DNA of 23,395 nt. It comes from Elusimicrobiota bacterium (GTDB taxonomy: Bacteria > CG03 > SLGR01 > JAGXOG01). How positions within the stretch are numbered: position 1 is the first letter of the stretch; every line of letters starts with the position of its first letter. Positions 6,812 through 15,495 of this stretch are shown here, piece after piece. The position numbers and the translations under genes are program-made. The DNA lies in the NCBI GenBank assembly GCA_027858455.1, contig JAQICQ010000057.1, positions 1 to 23,395 of the forward strand. Direction: 5' to 3'. Below the pieces are notes generated by a model. That model did not search any database. It was given only the letters and a program-made list of their open reading frames with translations, and was not told the origin of the DNA.

Positions 6812-9800
6812 GTGATAAAACTTAAAACTACAATGATATTAATATTGTTATTTACCGTCTCTATTGCGGCGACGCGGGCAAACGCCACGCCGGCGGCAAT
6901 ATCTAATTTAACGGGGATTACCTATACCTCCCTGGAGGGTTCCCTGACTTTAAGATGGACTGCGCCGGGTTCCGACGGAACTGCCGGCACCGCGGCGGCC
7001 TATATTATACGCTGTTCGGACAGCGCCAATATCGAAGATGAAGCAGATTTTACAGCGGCCTACGATTTAAGTCACTATTCTTCTGCCGGCCTTCCGGATC
7101 CGGTTGCAGGAGGCAACGAGCAGTTATTTACCAGTGATGATCTTATTCCCGGGACGACATATTATTTTGCCGTAAAAGCCGAGACCGGCACTCAGAAAGG
7201 TTCATGGTCAAGAGACGAACCCCAAAATATAAATCACAATAATTACGCTGTAAGTTATGACACTGTCCCGAGAGCCCCGGCCTATTCTTCACTTTATACC
7301 GACTATGTACAGGAACCCTATAACGACCCGATAAACAACGAGGCGGGACTTGAAAATCCCAGCCCGCTCTTTACCTGGACTGCCGATGCGATAGCTTACC
7401 AGAAGGCATGTCAGGTAATAGTTTCTACTGATTCCACGGATATTCTAAACGAAACAGGAAGCACCTGGGACAGCGGGAAAGTTACAAAAACAAATGAAAG
7501 TCTTGTCTACTCGGGCCCTGAATCCCTGCAATCCTCAACGAAATATCGTTGGCGGGTCAGAACATGGGATGTCTCAGGCGACACCTCACCTTATTCACCC
7601 GACACTTTTTTCACTACAAATATGTTCGTAGAACGTCAGGCTTTTAATGTCGGCTCCAAGCAGATGGCCTTTGCGGCGGGCGATATAAACAGCGACGGAT
7701 ATAATGATTTTATCAGAGCGGACTGGAACATGGATACAGTTACCGCTTATGTAAATACTACCACAGGCACTTTCTCAAAACAGTGGCAAATAGGGCTCTA
7801 TGCCTACTCGCAGGCCGCAGCTCTTGCTGATGTAGATTCCGATGGCGATTTGGATTTAATAATCCTAAATTCAATTGGAACCAACAATGTAAGCGATACA
7901 TATATCTATAAAAATGACGGGACCGGAAATTTCTCTCTTTTTAAATCTCTTAAAGACGGAAACGGAGGATGTTATTCAATAGCGACAGCCGATGTGGACA
8001 GAGACGGGGATATAGATTTTATTGAGGGCATTAACGGCGGGGATAATATTCTTTATAAAAATGACGGCAACGGGGATTTCGAAATGACTGAAATCACCAC
8101 CGCCTTAGATGATAACACTTATGATATCCTGCTTGCGGACTTAAACAACGATACTTACCCCGACCTGATAACCGGCAACTATCTGGAGAAAAACAGGGTA
8201 TATTTAAACGACGGCAGCGGGAATTTTAATTTACATGAGGAAACTGCCGAAGCCGAACCAACTTATGCCATCGCCCTTATAGATTATGAAGGAGACGGGG
8301 ACTGGGACTACCTGTCGGCAAACAGAACAGATCTATCCAACAATTACTATAAAGACAGGTATTACGAAAACGACGGAAACGGGAATTATACAAGCTTCGG
8401 GCAGTCGCCTAAAGCAGACGACAGCTATGCGCTCTCCGTTGCCGATATTAACAATGACGGACTTCTTGACTATGTCGAGGGCAATGCCGGAAGCGGCGAA
8501 CCCAACGCTTACGAGAGAACTTATTTAAGCGACGGGGATGGTACTTTTACATATACAAATATATCCAGGAGCCAGCCCCTCACATATAAAACTCTCCTTT
8601 TTGATTTTTCCGGTGATTCTACCGTAGATATGCTTAGAGGCGTATATGATAACCCAACTAAATACCTCGTCCACCAAACCACAAATTCCAATGTTCCTCC
8701 GGCAGCGGCCGGGTCGCTTACGGCCTTTCATGACGGCACCCAGCTTTATCTGGGATGGGACCACGCAACCGACGACCATACTTCTAATCTCCACCTTTGC
8801 TATAACGTCCGTATAGGAACCTCAAGCGGCAATTACAAAACTGTCTCCGGACTCCTGGCAACTGATGACAATACCGGTTCTTTTAAAGGCAACATAGGCC
8901 GTTCCACTTATGTATATTTAAATGTCCCATCTAAAACATATTTCTGGCAGGTACAGGCCATAGACACCTCCAAAACAGCAGGCGCATGGTCAAACGAGAT
9001 GGTAATAAATACCAAACCTCACGGCGGCTGGGCTACTGACGGCATTATTCCTTCCACCGCAGTCATACAGCGAGGATACAGTTTCAGCGTAACCGAATCT
9101 CCTACAGAACCATCTTTTTCAATAGAAAACGGTCTAAGGGGCCTAACTGACATAAAAATTAAAGTCAGGGATAAAGAGTCAAACAACTGCTATCTTACGG
9201 ACTTTTACTATTCTACCGGCAGCGCCGTAAACTGGCATTCTGTAACCGATACTGATAACGGACTTACGGCGCCCGGACAGCCCGCCCAGGATTCAAACTG
9301 GCCGGATAACGGCGGTAGCTATTTCGGGGCGTCAGACCAATACGGGTCCGGTTATTACAATTTCACATGGGATTCAAATGACATGGACGAAATAGGAGTA
9401 CATGACTTTGAATCTTCGTCGGTAAGCCTGAAATTTAAGGTTAAAGATGTTCACCTGGCCATCTCCTCCTATGTGGTAACGGACCCTTTTTATATAGATA
9501 ATCTAAAACCTACCGTCCCGGGGCCATTAAAAGATTCCGGTGTCTATTTAGACAACTCTTATACACTGAATTTTTCTACTCCTACTCCGGCAACAGATAT
9601 CAACTTCCGGGAATACAAAATTTTCGGCAGAGCCGGTAATTCTACGGTCAGCCAGTATTTTTACGATTTTGTATGGGATATTTCTGACGATTCAAACCTC
9701 GGCTACAGCGCTTTTAACGGGGCGTCTTCAACTACCGTCACCGGGCTTACCGCCGACACAACTTATTATTTTAAACTCTACGCTTATGACGAATACGGAA

Positions 9801-12800
9801 ACTTTAATGATACCCCTGAGGCACTTTCGGTAAAAACAAATGACCCCCCGGAAATAAGTTTTGTAAGCGCAACGCAAAGAAAAGACGGCTCGGGACTTGT
9901 AGATATAGTTTTTCAGGGCCGGGACAATGACAATGAACCCTCTTTTTATATATGGAATGAGTTATATTACCGGGACAAACCCTCAAATCCGGACAGAATT
10001 ATGACTCCGGCTTTAGATGATATATCCTTTTCATCCGGCCCTCTCTCTTTTACCACTACTCTTTCTTCATATACTTTTGTCTGGGACGCCGGATTGGATG
10101 TTGCGAATTATTCTAAAGATACCTTTATAGTAAATCTAAAAATTGATGACGGCAGAAACACCGGGAACACCGGCTATTCCGGACAATTTACCATAGATAC
10201 ACTGCCCCCCGTTATGGGAAATATTTCCGCGACAAACTCTACCGCAAAATCAATGAGCTGGTCATGGAATGCGGCTGAGGAAGACAACTTTACCAGATAC
10301 CGGCTGTGGTATTCTTCCAACGACGCGGCCTATGTTATAAACAAAGATACCTCGGGCGCTAAGTATATAACTATAGGCAACCAGACGGTGACTTCAACTA
10401 CAACTTATAATTTAAAGGAAATTACCCGTTACTGGGCATGTGTCTGGGCTGATGACGATTACGGATATTCAACCTGCTCGGCTACCGGGTCCTACAAGAC
10501 CGGGTTTCCACCTGACAATTATTTTAAAGGAGAACCTCAGCTAATTAGAGACGGTTCCGGCAATGTCAGGGTAATATACGATGTTACCGATAGAGACGGG
10601 AATACCTGCAATACGCAGATTGAATACTCTTTAGACGAATCTTCGTGGCGGCAGGCAACCGTTGCAATATCAACATCAACTTTCGGTAATGTCTCGGTAA
10701 ATAACACAAAAGAGTATCAGATAAGAGACATTCTGACTTATTACGACAGCAATGTAATTACAAACACTCTTACTTTTAACTGGCTTTCAAAAAAAGACAT
10801 AGATAATGTCGTTGAAAATACTGTATCTATGAGAATTACCAGCATGGATGATGCAATAAGCAGCGTTCCGGATATGAGTTCTTCTTTTAAAATAGATAAT
10901 TCACAGCCTAAATACAACATCAACCAATGGTCACTCTCGGAATACAATCATTCAGAATCTTTATTAAAACTTAATTTTATCGGGGAATATTCCGAGTCCG
11001 AAATTCTCCTTTCAACCCAGACAGCGCTTTCAAGAATTTTTATCTATGACTCTAAAAACAATCCTACTCAATCTTTTAATCTTGCCGGAGAAACTTTTTC
11101 TGTAACAGGCGATACCGCTTTAAATATAAATTTAAATAAAAGTAAACGCGACACTATAGCCCGGTGGGACGGGGCCGGAAAAACCCCCTATTTTGTATTG
11201 CTCTCGTCTGCCACCAGAGATATATACGGCAACTACTCTCTTGCGACAAGCAGCAGCGGCGCCGTATTTGATTCAAACATAGACTGGATACCCGATACCG
11301 TCCGGCCCGAAATAACCGGAGCCACATATACAATAACCGGCGGGGATATAAATCTTTATCTGAGTTTCAGCGAAAACATAGATAACATTGCTTTTTCTAC
11401 CAATATTATAAACGGTATAGTTCTTAAAGATACTATGACGGCCACCTCAAACTTTGAACCGCTGGATTCAAGCTGTGAAATTCTTACAACGACTCCGAAC
11501 ACCGATAACCTCACAATTAGAATACCTTACGGCAAACACAACCTTATCTGGAGCTGGAACTCTGAGTCTCTCTACATAGCTGTAAGTTCTCAAACTATAC
11601 AGGATCTTTCACGCAATCCCATAATCACCATATCTACGACATCTTCAATGCCCATACATACTTCCATAAGCACCATTACTCCTACGATAACGGCAAAAGT
11701 TCCGGCGCCAGGCAGCTACGATATAGCCAGAGATACCGGTATTGCGGTTGCTTTCAGCGATTTTTTAAAACCGGCGGTATTTGACAGCCTCACAGTTAAA
11801 CAGATTGAAAATTCAGAAGGAAAAACCGTTGATTATGAAATTTCAGGCAGCACTTCTTTTAATAAACAATACAGCCTACTTACATTTGCTCCTCATGAAA
11901 ATTTGCCCGGCAATTCCATAATAAGGGTGTCGGTCGATTCAGATAAAATAAGGAACTTCGCCGACGTTCCCATGGCTGAAAATATTCACTGGGATTTCAG
12001 GACATTAATTTCAAATGATATCCCTAATTTTATAGTAAGTAAATCAGGCCGGATAACTTTAGAAATTCCTGCGGGACAATTCCCGGCTAACGGAAGGGTG
12101 GAATTTAACGAAGGAATTTCTCCGAAAAATCCGAAAAACCTAAAAGAATCTTCTTCTCTTTCGTTTGAAAGCGCCAACGATAAAGAATCAAGTTGGGAAG
12201 ACCCCTACCATTACCCTATTGACAGTTTAACTACCGAGATTATTTTTTATTCAACTTCCGGTGTATATATGCCAAAGATTTTTGATACGCCGGGGACTCT
12301 TACAATATCCTACAATGATGCTTTAATTGATGATAAGCCCGAATACCTCTCTTACCTAAATAATGCTCCCGTAAAAGAAAAGACACTTAAAGTATATTAT
12401 CTTGACGAAGAAAAAAAATTCTGGATGCCTCTTAATTCAAAACTTAACAGTTCCGCTAACACACTATCTGCGGATTTAAAGCATTTCAGCGTATATACTG
12501 TAATGGGCGGACCTAATTACGACACTTCCGGGGCTCATCCTTTCCCTGTCCCTTATAAACCAACGGACAGGCCCTCGGATTTTAAAGATAACCCTTTGAG
12601 GGCCGGAATAACATTTACTGCAATGCCGTCGGAATGCGCAATTGAAATCTACACCATTGCCGGACGACTGGTTAATACTCTTACTCATTCTGACGATGCA
12701 ATAGCAAGCCCCGGCCAACCCGGCAATTATTACTGGTATCCCGTTGTTAACTCTCAAGATAACGAAATCAGCAGCGGAGTATATATTTATTATTTAGAAA

Positions 12801-12844
12801 GTGAAGGCACGCCTAAAACAGGCAAATTAATGATAATACGCTAA
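6812..12844 (+). CDS. Giant secreted protein: FN3/Ig-like domains, seven-repeat FG-GAP propeller, FlgD/T9SS-like C-terminal domain
   Basis: A 2010-residue protein with an N-terminal signal peptide (about 1-26). Fibronectin-III-like domains lie at about 29-130, 150-270 and 625-745. A calcium-type repeat region of FG-GAP/VCBS type lies at about 272-623. Further Ig/FN3-like modules start near 897, 1010, 1128 and 1231. A bacterial Ig-like (Big_5/SbsA-type) domain covers about 1627-1727. The last 80 residues, from about 1931 (ITFTAMP, IEIYTIAGRLVNTL, SGVYIYYL, GKLMIIR), match the FlgD-Ig/type IX sorting-like C-terminal domain. The preceding HPFPVPYKP resembles the VYPNPF linker of such proteins. 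The product is therefore probably exported to or beyond the outer membrane, perhaps for adhesion or carbohydrate binding. GTG at 6812 is used; an ATG at 6833 would also leave a signal peptide. The PorV-like gene follows 2 bases later. No catalytic domain was recognised. Confidence 0.88.
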   Translation: MIKLKTTMILILLFTVSIAATRANATPAAISNLTGITYTSLEGSLTLRWTAPGSDGTAGTAAAYIIRCSDSANIEDEADFTAAYDLSHYSSAGLPDPVAGGNEQLFTSDDLIPGTTYYFAVKAETGTQKGSWSRDEPQNINHNNYAVSYDTVPRAPAYSSLYTDYVQEPYNDPINNEAGLENPSPLFTWTADAIAYQKACQVIVSTDSTDILNETGSTWDSGKVTKTNESLVYSGPESLQSSTKYRWRVRTWDVSGDTSPYSPDTFFTTNMFVERQAFNVGSKQMAFAAGDINSDGYNDFIRADWNMDTVTAYVNTTTGTFSKQWQIGLYAYSQAAALADVDSDGDLDLIILNSIGTNNVSDTYIYKNDGTGNFSLFKSLKDGNGGCYSIATADVDRDGDIDFIEGINGGDNILYKNDGNGDFEMTEITTALDDNTYDILLADLNNDTYPDLITGNYLEKNRVYLNDGSGNFNLHEETAEAEPTYAIALIDYEGDGDWDYLSANRTDLSNNYYKDRYYENDGNGNYTSFGQSPKADDSYALSVADINNDGLLDYVEGNAGSGEPNAYERTYLSDGDGTFTYTNISRSQPLTYKTLLFDFSGDSTVDMLRGVYDNPTKYLVHQTTNSNVPPAAAGSLTAFHDGTQLYLGWDHATDDHTSNLHLCYNVRIGTSSGNYKTVSGLLATDDNTGSFKGNIGRSTYVYLNVPSKTYFWQVQAIDTSKTAGAWSNEMVINTKPHGGWATDGIIPSTAVIQRGYSFSVTESPTEPSFSIENGLRGLTDIKIKVRDKESNNCYLTDFYYSTGSAVNWHSVTDTDNGLTAPGQPAQDSNWPDNGGSYFGASDQYGSGYYNFTWDSNDMDEIGVHDFESSSVSLKFKVKDVHLAISSYVVTDPFYIDNLKPTVPGPLKDSGVYLDNSYTLNFSTPTPATDINFREYKIFGRAGNSTVSQYFYDFVWDISDDSNLGYSAFNGASSTTVTGLTADTTYYFKLYAYDEYGNFNDTPEALSVKTNDPPEISFVSATQRKDGSGLVDIVFQGRDNDNEPSFYIWNELYYRDKPSNPDRIMTPALDDISFSSGPLSFTTTLSSYTFVWDAGLDVANYSKDTFIVNLKIDDGRNTGNTGYSGQFTIDTLPPVMGNISATNSTAKSMSWSWNAAEEDNFTRYRLWYSSNDAAYVINKDTSGAKYITIGNQTVTSTTTYNLKEITRYWACVWADDDYGYSTCSATGSYKTGFPPDNYFKGEPQLIRDGSGNVRVIYDVTDRDGNTCNTQIEYSLDESSWRQATVAISTSTFGNVSVNNTKEYQIRDILTYYDSNVITNTLTFNWLSKKDIDNVVENTVSMRITSMDDAISSVPDMSSSFKIDNSQPKYNINQWSLSEYNHSESLLKLNFIGEYSESEILLSTQTALSRIFIYDSKNNPTQSFNLAGETFSVTGDTALNINLNKSKRDTIARWDGAGKTPYFVLLSSATRDIYGNYSLATSSSGAVFDSNIDWIPDTVRPEITGATYTITGGDINLYLSFSENIDNIAFSTNIINGIVLKDTMTATSNFEPLDSSCEILTTTPNTDNLTIRIPYGKHNLIWSWNSESLYIAVSSQTIQDLSRNPIITISTTSSMPIHTSISTITPTITAKVPAPGSYDIARDTGIAVAFSDFLKPAVFDSLTVKQIENSEGKTVDYEISGSTSFNKQYSLLTFAPHENLPGNSIIRVSVDSDKIRNFADVPMAENIHWDFRTLISNDIPNFIVSKSGRITLEIPAGQFPANGRVEFNEGISPKNPKNLKESSSLSFESANDKESSWEDPYHYPIDSLTTEIIFYSTSGVYMPKIFDTPGTLTISYNDALIDDKPEYLSYLNNAPVKEKTLKVYYLDEEKKFWMPLNSKLNSSANTLSADLKHFSVYTVMGGPNYDTSGAHPFPVPYKPTDRPSDFKDNPLRAGITFTAMPSECAIEIYTIAGRLVNTLTHSDDAIASPGQPGNYYWYPVVNSQDNEISSGVYIYYLESEGTPKTGKLMIIR
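7682..8629 (+). repeat. Seven DxDxDG-type propeller repeats in the surface protein
   Basis: Seven Asp-rich calcium-loop motifs recur every 48-54 residues: DINSDGYND (291), DVDSDGDLD (340), DVDRDGDID (394), DLNNDTYPD (443), DYEGDGDWD (491), DINNDGLLD (545) and DFSGDSTVD (598). Seven copies fit a seven-bladed integrin-alpha/VCBS-type propeller. The fourth and last motifs are the most degenerate. Confidence 0.85.
12122..12139. repeat. 9-bp tandem duplication in the surface-protein gene
   Basis: ccgaaaaat is followed directly by ccgaaaaac, encoding PKN-PKN in a polar linker before the C-terminal part. Confidence 0.7.
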
Positions 12845-12846
12845 TT

Positions 12847-14037
12847 ATGAAAAAACATTTAAAAATAATAATTTTACTGTCGGGAATTTTTGCAGCCGGC
12901 CTTTTTTCCGGCCCCTTTCCCTGTCCCTTTTCCTGCAAGAATTTGTCGGCCGCCGGAACTCTCGGAGCCGGTTCAAACTCTTTTGAGTTTTTACTTATTC
13001 CCGTAGGGGCGCGTGAAACAGCTATGGCCGCCGGCAGCGCTACTGCTTTTAATCCAAATGCTTTCTGGTGGAATCCGGGCGCGCTGGCGTATGTTGAAAG
13101 ATTAAATATAAGTTTAACTTACAATAAATGGTTTGAAAATATCGTTCAGCAGCGGGCCGGCGTCACCCTGCCCTTAAAAAACAGACAAGTCGCCGCCGTA
13201 AATGTAAGCATGCTCTCTATAAATGACATAGAGGGATATGACTGGTATGATACTCAATCAGGAAATTTAACATCAAAAGATTACTGTCTGTCTTATTCAC
13301 AGGCAAAAAAATTCAATAAATATATAGCAGGAGGCATATCCCTTAAAGCAATTTTCGAACAACTTGAAGATGAATCCAATTACGGCGCGGCCTTAGATGC
13401 CGGTTTTATATTAAATCCGTTTTCCGATTTCTGGCTTTCGGGGGGTGTAAAAAATGCAGGCACCGGCGGCGCCTTTATTGAAGAGAAAGCGCTTCTCCCC
13501 ATATCTTTCTTCGGGGGACTCGGTATGCGAATAAATAAATTCATGCTTCTTTCCGGGGATGTTAACTATATGGACGAAGAAATATTTTACGGCTCCGGTG
13601 TGGAATTAGATCTCAGGGACATACTTTTTTTAAGAGCCGGCTACAGCAATTTTGCAGAGACACTGTCGGAATTTAAACTCGGAGCCGGATGGATTTACAA
13701 AGACATATTGCTTGATTACGCCCTGGCCCCGTACGGGAAAATGGGCTCTACTCACCGTGTAGATCTAACTTTTAAATTCGGGGAACCTGTTCTTATTGAA
13801 AAACTGTATAGAAACGCTAAAAAATTATACTCGCAAAATAAATACCAACAGGCGCTGATTGAATTCAATAAAGTAAAATCACTTGACAGGAATTATAAGA
13901 AAATTAGAATATGGCTGGAACGAATGAAAAAAGAATCTTTTCTTGAAAAAAGTCTTGAAAAAAGCCAGGCGCCCGAACCCCAAAAAGAAACACTAAACCA
14001 GCCGGAGCCCGGCACCTCCGAACCCGCCGAAGAATAA
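12847..14037 (+). CDS. PorV/PorQ-like (UPF0164) outer-membrane barrel with C-terminal TPR
   Basis: A 396-residue protein with a signal peptide (about 1-38) followed by the hallmark start of the PorV/PorQ/UPF0164 family: LLIPVGARETAMAAGSATAF then FWWNPGALAYV. Amphipathic beta strands of a barrel run to about residue 317. Residues about 318-370 form a TPR-like helix pair (AKKLYSQNKYQQALIEFNKV) and the tail is Pro/Glu-rich. In type IX secretion PorV carries C-terminal-domain cargo from the translocon to its attachment site. The gene begins 2 bases after the stop of a protein with such a domain, so a dedicated cargo/carrier pair is a reasonable inference. No SprA-like translocon is present in the window. 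Two 12-bp repeats lie in the coding region, one at the end of the signal peptide and one in the tail. Confidence 0.85.
   Translation: MKKHLKIIILLSGIFAAGLFSGPFPCPFSCKNLSAAGTLGAGSNSFEFLLIPVGARETAMAAGSATAFNPNAFWWNPGALAYVERLNISLTYNKWFENIVQQRAGVTLPLKNRQVAAVNVSMLSINDIEGYDWYDTQSGNLTSKDYCLSYSQAKKFNKYIAGGISLKAIFEQLEDESNYGAALDAGFILNPFSDFWLSGGVKNAGTGGAFIEEKALLPISFFGGLGMRINKFMLLSGDVNYMDEEIFYGSGVELDLRDILFLRAGYSNFAETLSEFKLGAGWIYKDILLDYALAPYGKMGSTHRVDLTFKFGEPVLIEKLYRNAKKLYSQNKYQQALIEFNKVKSLDRNYKKIRIWLERMKKESFLEKSLEKSQAPEPQKETLNQPEPGTSEPAEE
12908..12936. repeat. 12-bp imperfect tandem repeat at the PorV-like signal peptide
   Basis: About 2.4 copies of a C/T-rich 12-base unit start at 12908, 12920 and 12932 (ccggcccctttc, cctgtccctttt, cctgc). 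They encode GPFP-CPFS-C just after the hydrophobic core, where the export signal is cleaved. Confidence 0.65.
13941..13964. repeat. Perfect 12-bp tandem duplication in the PorV-like tail
   Basis: Two identical units of tcttgaaaaaag (13941-13952 and 13953-13964) encode LEKS-LEKS in frame, just before the Pro/Glu-rich C-terminus. Confidence 0.9.
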
Positions 14038-14044
14038 ATTTTTA

Positions 14045-15427
14045 TTAGTTTTTTTCTTCTTCCCGGGACTCTTTGAATTTTACTTCGGCGGCCTGGGCAC
14101 CTATTATACGGCTCAAAGATTTTCTGGCCGTCTCTTTAACCTGGAGGTCCTTATCATCTAAAAGTTTTTCAAGAACAAAAGTTGTGTCGGAATCCCCTAC
14201 CTCACCTAAAGCCCATGCCGCGGAAAGACGCATCCATTTATCATCGCTTTCAGCCATATCATGCAAAACCGTTACGGCTTTTTCAGGGTCGTATCGGTAA
14301 TATGATACTGCGGCATTACCCCTGGTCCGGTTATCTTTATCATCCAGAAACGGTTTCAGCATTTCGGCGGCCTGTGGACTGTCTTTAAATATGTCGGCAA
14401 TAACCTCAACGCTGTCGGCTCTTGCTCTGACCCGAGGGTCAACGCCTGTTACTGCTTTTCGTCCGGTCGTCGCATCATCAAGTACAACCTTTTCGTTACT
14501 TCCACCCTCAGTTAATTTTTCCATTATGTTAAATACTTTTTTGAAGTTTTTCTCAAGTTCTTCCGCGCGCTTATATGATTTTCCGTATTCAACAAGATTT
14601 TGAGAAAGTTTTTCTGTATCTTTATTATAAGTATTTTTCAGGTTTTCAACGGTACGCCTCTCGTCTTCTATATTTTTCTTTATTCTGCTGTTTCCCGTTT
14701 TAAAAAGCGCTATTAACGCGGAAAACCCTATTAAAAGCACCCCGATAAATATTATTCCTCCCACCACGGGAAGTATCCCGACCCTGTCGATATCGTCAAT
14801 TCTGTTAACAAGATCTTTTCTTTCTGCTATGAGATTGTCAAGTTTCTTATTGAGTTCCTCTGTGGCGGCAGATGAATTTGAATTGCCGGAACTGCTTTTT
14901 AAATTTCTTATATATGCATTGAGGTTATTTATACGGCTTTTATACCGGGCAATTTCCTCGGCCTGAAGTTCTTGCGCTGTTTTTTGCACAGGTCTAGGTG
15001 CCGGCTCCTTTCGGGTTTTTTGCGGAATTTTTTTTACTCCTTCTTTTTTCTCGGGCGGAGATTTTAACAGCTCTATCTTTTTAATGTTATCCGCTATACT
15101 TTCTGAATCGGGGAGATGCTTTCCGGCAATTTTTAGATAATTAAGGCCTTTATCGTAATCTCCGGAAGACTTAACGTTTTCCGTCAGCCGGTCGGCAGCT
15201 TTTAAAAGCAAGCCTCGGGCGCGTTCATGCTCAGGTTCGGCTGTTAAAATTTTATCCAGAGTTTCTATTGTCCCCGGGATATCTCCTTCAAGATATTTCT
15301 GAATGGACTGCCCCATAAGAACATCGGTATTAATTTCTTCCTGCCCGTAAGCGTTAAATCTTATTCCGGCAAGTACTGCGAAAAAGACTAAAAATATAAA
15401 TACTGTTTTTTTAACTATTTTTTTCAT
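14045..15427 (-). CDS. Signal-peptide, TPR, transmembrane and HEAT-repeat protein
   Basis: A 460-residue protein not assigned to a named family. An N-terminal hydrophobic signal (about 1-29, ending AYGQ) is followed by a TPR-like region (about 33-110, EGDIPGTIETLDKILTAEPE). Then come a Lys/Pro-rich linker (about 112-140), a coiled coil (about 150-205), a clear transmembrane helix (about 213-238, GGIIFIGVLLIGFSALIALF) and a second coiled coil. The C-terminal half ends in HEAT repeats (about 335-445; DDKWMRLSAAWALGEVGDSD, then KDLQVKETARKSL). With a cleaved signal the TPR part would be periplasmic and the HEAT part cytoplasmic. A scaffold role across the inner membrane is inference. It has its own candidate promoter and AGGAAA as ribosome site, and converges on the PorV-like gene with only 7 bases between stops. 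Confidence 0.8.
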   Translation of the reverse strand: MKKIVKKTVFIFLVFFAVLAGIRFNAYGQEEINTDVLMGQSIQKYLEGDIPGTIETLDKILTAEPEHERARGLLLKAADRLTENVKSSGDYDKGLNYLKIAGKHLPDSESIADNIKKIELLKSPPEKKEGVKKIPQKTRKEPAPRPVQKTAQELQAEEIARYKSRINNLNAYIRNLKSSSGNSNSSAATEELNKKLDNLIAERKDLVNRIDDIDRVGILPVVGGIIFIGVLLIGFSALIALFKTGNSRIKKNIEDERRTVENLKNTYNKDTEKLSQNLVEYGKSYKRAEELEKNFKKVFNIMEKLTEGGSNEKVVLDDATTGRKAVTGVDPRVRARADSVEVIADIFKDSPQAAEMLKPFLDDKDNRTRGNAAVSYYRYDPEKAVTVLHDMAESDDKWMRLSAAWALGEVGDSDTTFVLEKLLDDKDLQVKETARKSLSRIIGAQAAEVKFKESREEEKN

Positions 15428-15449
15428 TTTTATTTTCCTATCATTATAA

Positions 15450-15477
15450 TTTATATTATATTGCCATGTAATGTCAA
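15450..15477 (-). promoter_or_regulatory. Candidate internal promoter before the HEAT/TPR gene
   Basis: The minus strand has TTGACA (15477..15472), a 16-base spacer and TATAAA (15455..15450). The predicted start lies about 15 bases before the ATG at 15427. Spacing and both hexamers are good, but the intergenic stretch is A/T-rich and chance matches are likely. Confidence 0.45.
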
Positions 15478-15495
15478 AAATTTCATCTTTTGTTT

